A stretch of 64,000 bases of DNA from Streptomyces hawaiiensis (GTDB lineage Bacteria > Actinomycetota > Actinomycetes > Streptomycetales > Streptomycetaceae), in assembly GCF_004803895.1 (NCBI RefSeq), contig NZ_CP021978.1, positions 62,001 to 126,000 of the forward strand, given 5' to 3'. This document shows positions 35,400 through 44,021 of this stretch, piece after piece. The position numbers were made by a program, and so were the translations under genes. Numbering within the stretch: position 1 is the stretch's first letter; every line of letters begins with the position of its first letter. The notes under the pieces are model-generated. The model was not told where the DNA came from. It saw nothing but the letters and a program-made list of their open reading frames with translations, and made no database searches.

Positions 35400-36150
35400 G
35401 CTGAGATTTCGAGGGGGCGTCCGCCCCTGCGGGTCCCTTTTTCGCTGCGGACGCTGGCGCGTTCTTTGCGTTCGGCGGCCAGGACGTCGCGGTGGCGGGT
35501 GTTGGCGTTGCGGTAGCCCAGCTAGGCGTGCAAGGCCCGGGTCTGCACGGTGTGGTTGGGGTGGTGGGAGTTGGCGATGGTGAACTGCCGCAACGGTCCG
35601 ACGTGGGCTTCGATCGGGTTGGCCCAGGAGGCGTAGGTCGGGGTGAAGCACAACTCGACCTTGTTCCTCTTGGCCCAGCGGCGGATGTCGGCGCCCTTGG
35701 GGGCGGAGAGGTTGTCCAGGATCACGTAAATCGGTGCGCCGTCGGGCCGGGCGGCGCGGATCGATTTCAACGCGGCCAGCGTGTTCGCGGCGCCCTTCCT
35801 GCGGCGGTTGACGCCCCACAGGCGGTCGTCGCCGACCGAATAGCAGCCGTGGAAGTAGCGCACCCCGTGGGTGCGGTGGTAGGTGGCCGGTAATCGGTCG
35901 GGACGTTTGCGTTGGGCCCAGCCGGAGCCTGCGGTGGGCCGGACTCCGAGCGGGCCGAACTCGTCGGAGCGAACACCCGGTCCGGCAAGCGGTCCAACAC
36001 CGCCTCGATCCGGTCGAGCTTGGCGTCGCATTCGGGTCCGGGGACTCCTTCCAGGTCTTGGTGCGCTGGAAGGTGACACCGCGGCGGGCGAGCAGACAAC
36101 CTAACGCCTCGCGGCCGATGTTGCGGGTCAGGACGTCGGTGACGGCGCAT
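35400..36150 (-). pseudogene. IS630-family transposase remnant
   Basis: Pieces in two or three frames read LGCLLARRGVTFQRTKTWKE, ECDAKLDRIEAVLDRLPDRVFA, then DEFGPLGVRP, THGVRYFHGCYSVGDDRLWG, PIYVILDNLSAPKG and TPTYASWANPIEAHVGPLRQ, the DDE order of IS630 transposases (DEFGPL, LDN, NPIE). A frame change near 35985 and an in-frame TAG at ~35522 destroy it. Its 5' side runs into the 3' end of the WYL regulator gene. Confidence 0.75.
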
Positions 36151-37093
36151 AGTGGTGGGCAAGATGGGTGGCGAGGTCGCGGAGGTGAGCCCTGGCTTCG
36201 GTGGGGCCGTGCACAGTGATGGCGCTCCCGAACGGCAGTAGTGCTCGCACGTCCTCCAGATGCAGGAAGCGGATCGTTACCTTGCGGCCAGTGGCGGATG
36301 CTTCATGGTCGTCCGCGACGAGTCGTAGACCAAAGATCCGTTGCGCTCGCTCGATCTGGTTCTGGTCGATGGTGGCGCTGACCTCTATCGCGTGGTTGTG
36401 CTCCCACTGATCAATGAGCGCTGCAGCGACGGTGGCCAGGGTCTGGCTCTCGCGGATCCGTCGTGGCTGGTCGACTTCTTTCCACGTCGTGATCCGTTCG
36501 AGTCGGTACATCCGTGGCACTCGGGCACAGTCGGCGACGAGGTACCAGATGCCGGCCTTGGCGAACAGCCCGTAGGGATCCACGACCAGGTCGCGTGGGC
36601 ATGACTCGCGTGGGCTGTCGTACTCGATCCGTAGCCGGCGACCTCGCCGCACTGCGCCGATCAGTGAAGCCGGAGTCGTGCCGGAAGCTCGTGCCTGACG
36701 CCAGGGACGGCTGTCCACGTGCACTACGTCGGTGAGCGGCAAGAGTTCATGACCTCGACGTGGCTGTGTAGCGACGATCTTGGAGAGCGCGCGCCGGCCT
36801 TCGGTCGATGCGTTGAGCTCCGCACGTTGCTTCTCATCCAGCCCAGTGAGCGACAGATGATCACGCTCGCCCGGTGTGAGTCGCGTGAGGTCGAGCCCGG
36901 ACCCGGGTGGCATGGTCACGCCTCCGAGGCGGCCCCGTTGTGCGGTCACCGGCAGACCGGCGTCGCGGAGCCAGTTCAGGTCTCGGGTGATGGTTCGAAG
37001 GGACACCCCGAGCGCCGAGGCAAGTTCCTGTGTGGTCACGGCATCCCTCGATTCGAGGAGCAGCATCAAGGAGAAGAAGCGATCTGGGGTCAC
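36128..37093 (-). CDS. YafY-type HTH/WYL-domain transcriptional regulator
   Basis: Residues 1-60 form a winged helix-turn-helix (TTQELASALGVSLRTITRDL), and residues ~140-215 a WYL domain whose name-giving motif is present in AGIWYLVADCARVPRMYRL; the C-terminal extension is complete in outline (FGSAITVHGPTEARAHLRD). These proteins sense small ligands or nucleic acids and usually control a neighbour. Here a VOC-family gene is divergent across 91 bp, the common arrangement. The GTG at 37093 is the first plausible start. The last codons touch the IS630 remnant, so the extreme C-terminus may have been altered. Confidence 0.85.
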   Translation of the reverse strand: MTPDRFFSLMLLLESRDAVTTQELASALGVSLRTITRDLNWLRDAGLPVTAQRGRLGGVTMPPGSGLDLTRLTPGERDHLSLTGLDEKQRAELNASTEGRRALSKIVATQPRRGHELLPLTDVVHVDSRPWRQARASGTTPASLIGAVRRGRRLRIEYDSPRESCPRDLVVDPYGLFAKAGIWYLVADCARVPRMYRLERITTWKEVDQPRRIRESQTLATVAAALIDQWEHNHAIEVSATIDQNQIERAQRIFGLRLVADDHEASATGRKVTIRFLHLEDVRALLPFGSAITVHGPTEARAHLRDLATHLAHHYAPSPTS

Positions 37094-37184
37094 GCACCAA
37101 GTTTTTCAGGAATTGCGACACGATGCGGCGCATATCCCGGTCAGGCTGGTGGATGCGTACCTACAACCTGTGAGAAGGACAACC

Positions 37185-37550
37185 ATGACCACATCCGTCG
37201 TGTCCATCGTGTATGTGAACGACGCTCCCGCCGCAGCTCGTTTCTACGGCGACCTCCTCGGCATGAGCCCCTCGTTCGAGACTCCGGGATACATCACCTT
37301 CGGCCTCGGGCCAGGCGCTGACCTCGCTCTGTGGTCTGGCCAGTTCGAGGATCTGTCACCGGACGTCCCGCGTACCAGTGAGGTTTGCCTGGCCATCGAT
37401 GGTGGACCCGACGAGCTCAACGCGACCTTCAAGCAGTGGAATTCCAAGGGGGTCACGATTCTGCGCGAGCCTCATGATGCGGGGTTCGGGCTGACCTTCC
37501 TCGCAGCCGATCCTGACGGGAACCGTATCCGCGTGGCACCGCGGGACTGA
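37185..37550 (+). CDS. VOC-family (glyoxalase/bleomycin-resistance-like) protein
   Basis: This 121-residue protein has the paired beta-alpha-beta-beta-beta modules of the vicinal-oxygen-chelate fold: VSIVYVNDAPAAARFYGDLL, then YITFGLGPGADLALW and GFGLTFLAADPDGNRIRVA. Members include dioxygenases, isomerases and drug-binding resistance proteins; the substrate is unknown. ATG 37185 has GAAGGA 6 bp upstream. It is divergent from the WYL regulator, which probably controls it, and is followed by a clear hairpin, so it is a single-gene unit. Confidence 0.85.
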   Translation: MTTSVVSIVYVNDAPAAARFYGDLLGMSPSFETPGYITFGLGPGADLALWSGQFEDLSPDVPRTSEVCLAIDGGPDELNATFKQWNSKGVTILREPHDAGFGLTFLAADPDGNRIRVAPRD

Positions 37551-37563
37551 AAGGCCACAATGC

Positions 37564-37595
37564 GGCAGGCGCGCACCGCAGGTGTCGCGCCTGCC
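37564..37595. terminator. Stem-loop after the VOC gene
   Basis: GGCAGGCGCG (37564-37573) pairs perfectly with CGCGCCTGCC (37586-37595), 14 bp beyond the stop codon. Confidence 0.7.
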
Positions 37596-37621
37596 GTCGT
37601 CTGACTTTGAGAGGACGACGA

Positions 37622-37759
37622 GTGCCCCACGCGAATGCGCCCCTGAGTGTCGAGGGCCGTAGGCGGCTCGTGAAGCGGTGCCAGACACGTCACATCGCCC
37701 ACGTCGCCGCTGAGATGAAGCTTCCCCTTGATGTTGGACACCTGGAGACTGGGACGTGA
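37622..37759 (+). pseudogene. IS481-family transposase, 5' stub
   Basis: GTG 37622 follows GAGAGGACG and reads VPHANAPLSVEGRRRLVKRC, then QTRHIAHVAAEM, the usual IS481 N-terminus. It departs after about 34 codons at ~37720 and stops at 37757-37759, where IS3-family DNA begins. Confidence 0.65.
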
Positions 37760-37782
37760 GGTTCCAGAGGAAGTAGTGCCAG

Positions 37783-38088
37783 CTGGGAAGCAAGAGCAAC
37801 CGCAGCAGGCGGTACTCGGAGGAGTTCAAGCGCGACGCGGTCGCGCTGGTCCGCTCCTCCGGCAAGACCGTCACCGAGGTGGTCCGGGAGATCGGGGTCA
37901 GCGCCGAGGGCCTGCGGAACTGGGTCAAGCAGGACACGATCGACCGCGGGCAGGGGGTGCCGGGCGAGCTCACGAGCGCGGAGCGGGAGGAACTGCGTCG
38001 GCTGCGGCGGTAGAACCGTGAGCAGGCCGAGACGATCGAGGTGCTGCGAAAAGCGGCGGTCTTCTTCGCGAAGGAGAGCGATCGATGA
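37783..38088 (+). pseudogene. IS3-family OrfA with an internal amber stop
   Basis: The frame reads SNRSRRYSEEFKRDAVALVR and VSAEGLRNWVKQDT (helix-turn-helix), then a TAG at 38011-38013 where a sense codon is expected, and continues NREQAETIEVLRKAAVFFAK to a TGA overlapping the orfB start. The expected ATG is replaced by CTG at 37783. Confidence 0.7.
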
Positions 38089-38957
38089 ACGACGTGTATG
38101 CGTTCATCGAGGCGGAGAAGACCGCCCACTCAGTCGCTCTGTTGTGCCGGCTGCTGAAGGCGGCCCGCTCCTCCTTCTACGCCTGGATGGCCGGCGAGCA
38201 GGCCCGCGCCGCCCGCCGGGCCGCCGACGACGCCCTGGCCCACGAGATCACCGCCTTGCACATCGCCTCCCGGTGCACCTACGGAGTGCCGCGCATCCAT
38301 GCCGAACTGCGCAGGCTGGACCGGCGGGTCAACCGCAAGCGAGTGGAGCGGATCATGCGTGAGCGCGACATCACCGGGGTCAACCGGCGCAAGCGCCGAT
38401 CGCTGACCCGTCCGGCAAATAAGGTGATGCCTGCTCACGACCTGATGGGCCGCGACTTCACGGCCGCCGCCCCGGGGCAGAAACTGGTCGGTGACATCAC
38501 CTACATCCCCACCGACGAGGGCTGGCTGTATCTGGCGACCCGCGAGATCGTCGGCTACTCGATGGCCGACCACCACCGCGCATCTCTGGTGGTCGACGCA
38601 TTGACGATGGCCGCCGGCCTCAGCGACCTCCAGCCCGGCTGCGTCGTGCACTCGGACCGCGGAGCGGAGTGCACCGCTGACGAACTCCGCCGGGAAGTAG
38701 GCCGGTTGGGGCTGCGGCAGAGCATGGGGCGAACCGGCTCGTGCTACGACAATGCCGCCGCCGAGAGCTTCTTCGCGCTGCTGAAAGCGGAGATCGGCAC
38801 CCGCCGCTGGCCCGACCGGATTACCGCCCCCGGCCCTGCTGACCGATCCGGACCGGGCGGCTCGGTGGAGACGGAAGAGGTGGCCGTGGAAGTCATGTCA
38901 GTTCCTGGAGGATCTGGCCGGGCAGGTGGAGGGCCGCATCTGGGCTTTCGGCGATGA
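38085..38957 (+). CDS. IS3-family OrfB (DDE transposase), C-terminus replaced
   Basis: ATG 38085 overlaps orfA by 4 bp. The catalytic triad is visible in GDITYIPTDEGWLYLAT, VVHSDRGAECTAD and DNAAAESFFALLKAEI. After EIGTRRWPDR (~38820) the native ~40-residue tail is replaced by unrelated sequence. With the orfA stop, this copy cannot move on its own. Confidence 0.78.
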   Translation: MNDVYAFIEAEKTAHSVALLCRLLKAARSSFYAWMAGEQARAARRAADDALAHEITALHIASRCTYGVPRIHAELRRLDRRVNRKRVERIMRERDITGVNRRKRRSLTRPANKVMPAHDLMGRDFTAAAPGQKLVGDITYIPTDEGWLYLATREIVGYSMADHHRASLVVDALTMAAGLSDLQPGCVVHSDRGAECTADELRREVGRLGLRQSMGRTGSCYDNAAAESFFALLKAEIGTRRWPDRITAPGPADRSGPGGSVETEEVAVEVMSVPGGSGRAGGGPHLGFRR

Positions 38958-39640
38958 GCCGGGCGGTGGCCTGCTGCTCGCCGGTGAACTGCGGCAGAAT
39001 GCCGGTGGTGATCCGATCCCAGGCCAGTGCATAGCGGGCGTTCCACTCCAGCACCGTCATCGCCTCGCGCTGGGCAGTCAGGAATCCGGCGAAGCTGAGA
39101 ATCGCGGGCAGGTGCCGGGTGGTGAACACCGCGTTCGGGCACTCGAGGCAACCCCACACCGCCACCGGGCAGCCGGAGCCCGGGCGGCGGGCGAACGGCG
39201 AGGCATGGAAGTCACGGCAGGACGCCAGCCATACGTCGCTGTCCCCGGACAGGGCCACCGCCACTCATCGGGAGGCAGTTCGGCCGCCGACCTGTCCAGT
39301 CGGCGGCCCTGGTCGTCGAGGACGACGGGCGCTTCCATGACGGCGTCCAACGCCTCGCGCAGCCCTTTCTCGACGGCTTCCTCATGCAGCGGACGGTGCG
39401 CTTCGATGTTGGCGTAGTGCTTGGCCGCGACCCGGGGGCTGTGGCCCTCGGCGAAGTCCTCCAGCAATCTCCGGTCTGCTGGTAGCGGCGCGACTTGTAA
39501 GTCTTGCGCAGCCGCCGCAGGTTCAGCGCCGCGTCTTCGTTGGATGCCTCGAACAGCGCGGTGAGCTGGTGGCGTTCGAGGAATGCCTGCTTGACCGGGC
39601 CTAGGAAGGTGGCCCGGTGGCGGCCGAAGGTGGCGATCAC
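38893..39640 (-). pseudogene. Tyrosine recombinase C-terminal remnant, two frameshifts
   Basis: Readable blocks are LTALFEASNEDAALNLRRLR, EDFAEGHSPRVAAKHYANIE (with the nucleophile-type HYA segment), then, after another shift near 39265, GDSDVWLASCRDFHASPFA, GCPVAVWGCLECPNAVFTTR and EWNARYALAWDRI. The late cysteine cluster is typical of large actinomycete recombinases. The N-terminal half is missing. Confidence 0.55.
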
Positions 39641-39659
39641 CTCCCCGCTGCGCCCGCGC

Positions 39660-40041
39660 TGAAGACGAGAACGCTTACCTGACGATCAACCGGCACCCGG
39701 TGGTACTCCCACCGAAACTGGCCCGCCTCATCGAAGACCACCTCCGTGAAACCACCACACTGCATCGACAACCACAGGACACGGAGAGGTTCCTCCTCCC
39801 CGGGCAGATCCCTGGTCGGCCCCGCAATCCTGTGGGCCTCGGAGACACGATGAAGCGCCACAGCCTGCCGGCCCGGGCAGCGCACAACACCGCCATGGTG
39901 GAAGCGCTCACCGACCTTCCACCCATCGTTATCTCAGATCTCGTCGGCGTCAGCCCCGTCACTGCCGCCCGCTGGGCCAGGCTCGCGGGCGACAACTGGT
40001 CCGACTACCTCGCCACCCGACAGCCAGCCCAAAGAAGGTGA
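39660..40041 (+). pseudogene. Integrase-like protein, C-terminal fragment
   Basis: The frame from ~39660 reads AYLTINRHPVVLPPKLARLI and RFLLPGQIPGRPRNP, then VEALTDLPPIVISDLVGVSP and ARLAGDNWSDYLATR to 40041. I recognise this as the end of a Streptomyces recombinase-like family from the TFNRHPV and LPPIV(V/I)SDL blocks. The 5' part is cut off opposite the preceding remnant. Confidence 0.45.
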
Positions 40042-40049
40042 ACTGCGCA

Positions 40050-40560
40050 TCACGTCGCTCCGTGAAGCAACCGGCATGGCAGCGCTTGCTCGGTCACCTC
40101 GTGATCTTCATCTGCCTGCACCCAGTACAGGCGGGCCTCCGGAGTCCGGGTGACGGCTTCCTCAAGACGTCCGTCCGTGAAGAGGGCCCCCACTCCGTCC
40201 TCAAGCGCCCAGCCAGCGGACAGCATGCCGTTGGCTACAGTCTGACGGAAGGAGGTGCGACGCCCTGGTTCACTGTCGTAGTGCGGACACACCGAACCCG
40301 GCAGGAGGCCCAGTCCGTCCTGCAGAAACGTCAGCGGACCGAAAGAGTCCGTATGCGAGCCCTCCGCCCAGCAGTTGGCGCCAGCACTGATTCCGCACAG
40401 CAGCGTCCCGCGGCTGCAAGCCTCGAGCAGTAGCCGGTCGACTCCATGTGCACGCCAGACCGCCAGCAGGTTCGCAGTATTGCCGCCGCCGACGTACACG
40501 GCATCCTGGCTGAGCAGGAACGTCCGCAGAGCGAAGGAGAGCCCGCAGCTCAAACCTGAT
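40050..40560 (-). pseudogene. Peptidase S51 (dipeptidase E-like), 5'-truncated
   Basis: The readable part includes QDAVYVGGGNTANLLAVWRA, GTLLCGISAGANCWAEGSHT with the nucleophile serine in GISAGA, and LGLLPGSVCPHYDSEPGRR. This is the S51 signature. About 80-90 N-terminal residues are absent; the open frame upstream of ~40560 is unrelated sequence overlapping the next gene. Confidence 0.68.
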
Positions 40561-40647
40561 GTCGAGACACCTGTGCACGTGCTGCCGACGCAGAGGACGC
40601 CATGACCCCCACCGTGGCGGAACCGCCGCGAACCGGTCCGGCGGCTG

Positions 40648-40974
40648 TCACTTCCTGGCCGCGCCGGGTTCCCCGCTAATGGCTTCCTGGTAGGCATCCG
40701 CGTAGGTGGGAGAGTCCTTGATCAGGTCGTCGCAGAACGCGGCGACGTCGGTGCCGATGAGTTCCAAGACTCCCTTGCCCTCGGCGACGCCCTCCTCGAA
40801 GAAGTCGAGGATTCCAGGGAGGAGGGGTCCGTCGGACAGGCTGACCGGTCCGACCTTGAACAGGTACTTCTGCATCTCCTTGTAGACGATCTGGTAGTCG
40901 GGCGGGAGTGCCTTGACCCGGGCAACGTGCGCCCGCCACTGTTTCTTGCCTTCGATGATGTCCTGGATGCTCAC
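40648..40974 (-). CDS. DUF1048 protein (second of the pair)
   Basis: The 108-residue protein reads MSIQDIIEGKKQWRAHVARV, then LPPDYQIVYKEMQKYLF and FEEGVAEGKGVLELIGTDVAAF, the all-helical DUF1048 pattern. The GTG at 40974 starts one base after the stop of the paralogue upstream. DUF1048 genes usually accompany PadR regulators; their molecular role is unknown, with drug or membrane stress often suggested by context. Confidence 0.8.
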   Translation of the reverse strand: MSIQDIIEGKKQWRAHVARVKALPPDYQIVYKEMQKYLFKVGPVSLSDGPLLPGILDFFEEGVAEGKGVLELIGTDVAAFCDDLIKDSPTYADAYQEAISGEPGAARK

Positions 40975-40975
40975 G

Positions 40976-41332
40976 TCAGCCTCCCAGCCGGCTCAATTTC
41001 CTTGCGACGTTCCTGTTCAACTGCTCGCGCCACCGGTCGCGATGAGTCCGGGCCCCGGCTCCGCCGGCCAGCGCCGTACAGAAGCCCTGGATGTCGTCGC
41101 CGAGCACCTCGTGGACGCTCTGCCCGTCCGCTACCGACACTTCGAGCAGCCCAAGGGCGGAGTCGAGGATCGGTGTCAGGTTGCGGCCGGTGAAGTCCCC
41201 ATAAGGGAAGAGGTGAGCGACGATCTGGTCCCACGCCTCCCGGTAGTCGTCCGGCAGAGCCTCAACCCGGGCTCCGAACGCCTTCCAGTCCCTGGTGAGA
41301 TCGCTGCCTGTGACCTTCTCCCAGAAGTTCAT
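40976..41332 (-). CDS. DUF1048 protein (first of the pair)
   Basis: This 118-residue paralogue reads MNFWEKVTGSDLTRDWKAFG, LPDDYREAWDQIVAHLFPYG and LEVSVADGQSVHEVLGDDIQGF. The alignment with the downstream gene is obvious (DYQ/DYR, LE..G.D...FC). ATG 41332 overlaps the padR stop by 4 bp, so the three genes form one translationally coupled operon. Confidence 0.8.
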   Translation of the reverse strand: MNFWEKVTGSDLTRDWKAFGARVEALPDDYREAWDQIVAHLFPYGDFTGRNLTPILDSALGLLEVSVADGQSVHEVLGDDIQGFCTALAGGAGARTHRDRWREQLNRNVARKLSRLGG

Positions 41333-41655
41333 CTCCCGCCCTCCTTGAGCCTGTTGATGCGCGATGAGAGGTACCGCCATTTCGCCCAGAACTTCGCGAG
41401 TTCCTCGCGCCCGGCGTCGTTGAGCGCGTAGAACTTGCGTGGCGGACCGACCCCGGATGGACGTTTCGTCACTTGGACGAGCCCGTTCCTCTCCAGCCGC
41501 AGCAAGATGGTGTACACCGTCCCCTCGATGACGTCGGCGAAGCCGAGCTCGTTCAGCTGGCGAGTGATGGCGTACCCGTAGGTCTCCTCGCTGCCGATGA
41601 TTTCGAGCACGCACCCTTCGAGCGTGCCCTTCAACATCTCCGTCAGGTCGTCCAT
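41329..41655 (-). CDS. PadR-family transcriptional regulator
   Basis: The 108-residue protein begins MDDLTEMLKGTLEGCVLEII and contains the PadR winged helix: YGYAITRQLNELGFADVIEG, then TVYTILLRLERNGLVQVTKR and the wing YALNDAGREELAKFW. It leads an operon with two DUF1048 genes. PadR regulators are usually self-repressing. The 60 bp upstream hold several GGTAC/GTACC motifs and a TATACGGTAT block, a plausible operator and -10 region. Confidence 0.88.
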   Translation of the reverse strand: MDDLTEMLKGTLEGCVLEIIGSEETYGYAITRQLNELGFADVIEGTVYTILLRLERNGLVQVTKRPSGVGPPRKFYALNDAGREELAKFWAKWRYLSSRINRLKEGGR

Positions 41656-41865
41656 CGCGGGTGCTCCTCAACCCTGCCGGTACTGCGTGGTACCGAGTAC
41701 CGCTATACGGTATCACCGAGTAGTGGAACGGCAGCATCTCCGGTGGACGCAATCCCGGGCGACTCGTTCGGCGAGAGACCGGGTTCCATCGAACGCTGCA
41801 GACCGGCCATCGGTTGAGCTGATGGGTGGACCGTTGCGCGTCAACATGCTGAACTTGACAGAGAA

Positions 41866-42040
41866 TCCGCCGGGTGGAGCAGCCAGGAAAGGCTGAACGT
41901 CACGCTGGTGGAGCCCGAGCTGGTGGTCGAAGTCGGCGTTGACGTCGCCCGCGACGCCTCCGGCCGGTGGCATCATCCTGCGCGCCCGCCCCGACCTCTC
42001 CCCCGCCGACGTCCCCCGCCTGATGTCACCCCCGCACTGA
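41866..42040 (+). pseudogene. ATP-dependent DNA ligase remnant (extreme C-terminus)
   Basis: From GCCGGG at 41869 the plus strand reads AGWSSQERLNVTLVEPELVV, then EVGVDVARDASGRWHHPA, and after one extra or missing base, RARPDLSPADVPRLMSPPH to a TGA at 42038-42040. This is the end of an NHEJ-type ligase. It follows in frame on the fragment ending with GCCGGG at 6879. No ligase sequence lies directly upstream here. Confidence 0.66.
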
Positions 42041-42108
42041 CTTCGCGTCTGTCCGCGCCACTGGAGGCACCCTGGCGCCGGACGATAGCCTCCGTGAACC
42101 AGCGAGGC

Positions 42109-42342
42109 CTACGAGTGTTGGAAGAAGGCGTTGTTCTGGTTCCCATCGCTGCGGGTGTTGGCGTTGTTGTTCTCGATGCTCTGCAGGTCGCTGTTGATGG
42201 CCGTGTTCAGAGCCGCAACGTCGCTGAGGATATGAGCGTCGTTGAGAGTGCCGTCCCCGATTCCGGCGTGCGCGGGTACTGCGGCGAGGATGGCGGTGCC
42301 GACGGTGAGAACGCCAGTGGCGAGGATGCTTCGCTTCTTCAT
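42109..42342 (-). CDS. Small secreted protein
   Basis: From ATG 42342 the product has 77 residues: a clear Sec signal (MKKRSILATGVLTVGTAILA, cleavage after AVPAHA) and a mature part of ~51 residues beginning GIGDGTLNDAHILSDVAALN and ending with an Asn-rich tail (ENNNANTRSDGNQNNAFFQ). No cysteines are present in the mature part. The GTG at 42363 would add a short extension that spoils the signal. I do not recognise the family; small exported proteins of this kind are common in Streptomyces. Confidence 0.62.
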   Translation of the reverse strand: MKKRSILATGVLTVGTAILAAVPAHAGIGDGTLNDAHILSDVAALNTAINSDLQSIENNNANTRSDGNQNNAFFQHS

Positions 42343-42529
42343 GATCTGATCAACGGCTGCCACAGCCGAAGGTCACCAGGTGTATTGACCCGTGAGGTTG
42401 TGGGCGCGGCTGGCGGGTGGCTGGCCTCACCTCGCTGCCCGGCCGTGGTGGGCCCGGCAGACGGTGAAGTCGACGTTCACGTCGGGTTCCATCCCGCGGC
42501 CAGCGACGGAACAGGCCATAGACCCGGTT

Positions 42530-42733
42530 TCACAGCCCATTGCGTCCCGGCACGTCCCGCCAGGAAGCACCGGTCCGGGTCCGCCACCGTATGCCGTCTA
42601 TCAACTGCAGCGTGCGCCCTGCGGACGACCCGGCTTGATGCGGGCGGTGCTCGACCGGCTCTGTCTGCCCCTGGAGGGCTGCCGTGCCGTCCAGGAGATG
42701 GACCGGGGCCCGGTCAGCCGCAACCCGTCCATG
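42530..42733 (-). pseudogene. IS5-type transposase N-terminal remnant
   Basis: Starting at MDGLRLT (~42733), the frame shifts and then reads LIDGIRWRTRTGASWRDVPG, the conserved early block of a second IS5-like group, before ending at 42530. The rest of the element is missing. Confidence 0.5.
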
Positions 42734-42893
42734 CTCGTCACCCCTCTCGGAGAGCTCATGAGCAGCGCGGCGGGGCTTGCACGTGTGGCTGCGTCCGCAC
42801 CGCGGGACCTGGGGCACCAGGCCAGTGGCCGCGGGTGTTCCAGGCCGCCGATGGGTGAGGGCGGTGAAGACCGGCGGCCGGGGCGGTGGTGAG

Positions 42894-44021
42894 TCACGCC
42901 GGCGGGTGCGGAAGGTAGAGGGTGCGGTGTGGGGTGAGGACGACATGGGCATCCGTCAGGCCGTTCCAGACGTGACCGCGTCCGTTGTACCGGGGGGTCA
43001 GGTAGGACCATTCCAGGTTCCCGGCAATCAGCTCTTCCAACGCCCGCAGGTAGGCGGGAAGGGGACTGCTCCCTCCGGCGGTGCCGGCCCGAAGGTGTGC
43101 GGCGAGACGGTCGAACTCGGCCTCGGTGCGGCGGACGGTGGCGGCGACACGGTCGACGGCGCCCTGGAGGTCGCCGCCGTTGTCGGCGAGGGCGATCTGC
43201 ATCTCGTTCATGGCGTCGCCGCTATAGAGCTCCTTGCGGTAGGAGAAGAGATCGTTGACGCCGATCCAGTGGCGGGCCACGAGCACGTTGAGGCGGCGCA
43301 GTTCCGGCAGGCGGCGCAGTGCCTGGCCGAGGTCGATGCCCAGAGCGAATTCGAGGAGAGGGAAGCAGCACTCGCCGATCGAGCTGTTGCGGTGCGTCTC
43401 GTAGGTCGGCAGGTCAAGTGCGCCGATGTCCTGGACGATTTCGCGTTCGAGGCGACAGGTGTGGAGGAAGCCGTGCAGGGTGTGCGCATAGCGCGCCCAG
43501 ATCCCGTCGGGCATGAGCGTCAGGCTTCGTTGCCGTAGGAGGCAGAAGGCGCGGGTGTAGGCGGTGTCCGTCGCCGCTGGTCTCCCATCGATCACGGCGC
43601 AGAGGTCCTGGAGGCCCAGTTCCCGGATGCGCGCCTCGGACGCGCCGGCGAAGACGTCGTCGATGCTGAAAAGGAAGTCGATCCAGGCGCAGATCAGCTC
43701 GACGCGGTCCTCGCGGGCGCTGGCGTAGGTGAGCAGGCTCCACAGGCTGGTGCGGTATTCCAGGAAGGCGTCCAAAGCCTCCCGACTGTCATAGGCGTCG
43801 CCGACGAGGTCGGCGAGCCGCGCCGAGCAGCGTTCCTCCAGTGCCGGGAGGCCGGGCCGGTGGCGGGCGGGCATGAACCTGGGGAAGACCGGCATGCGGA
43901 ACGAGGGATAGTTGCGCCAGGCTTCCGGGACGCTGGCGGAGATGCTGCGGGCCGTGGGGGCAGGCACCTTGGCGACCGGAAGCGCGGTGAGGTGAGGGTC
44001 GGGAGGCCGCGCGGCCGTCAT
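42894..44021 (-). CDS. Class I terpene synthase (sesquiterpene synthase-like)
   Basis: The 375-residue protein has the landmarks of bacterial class I terpene cyclases. The Asp-rich motif lies at 121-124 (SIDDVFAG; note DDVF rather than DDxxD/E), the diphosphate-sensor Arg at 211 (HRNSSIG), the NSE triad at 256-264 (NDLFSYRKE) and the C-terminal Arg-Tyr pair at 344-345 (LTPRYNG). The enzyme would ionise a prenyl diphosphate with Mg2+ and cyclise it; C15 is the usual substrate at this size, but the product cannot be predicted. ATG 44021 overlaps the P450 stop by 4 bp, so the P450 probably oxidises its product. Confidence 0.86.
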   Translation of the reverse strand: MTAARPPDPHLTALPVAKVPAPTARSISASVPEAWRNYPSFRMPVFPRFMPARHRPGLPALEERCSARLADLVGDAYDSREALDAFLEYRTSLWSLLTYASAREDRVELICAWIDFLFSIDDVFAGASEARIRELGLQDLCAVIDGRPAATDTAYTRAFCLLRQRSLTLMPDGIWARYAHTLHGFLHTCRLEREIVQDIGALDLPTYETHRNSSIGECCFPLLEFALGIDLGQALRRLPELRRLNVLVARHWIGVNDLFSYRKELYSGDAMNEMQIALADNGGDLQGAVDRVAATVRRTEAEFDRLAAHLRAGTAGGSSPLPAYLRALEELIAGNLEWSYLTPRYNGRGHVWNGLTDAHVVLTPHRTLYLPHPPA

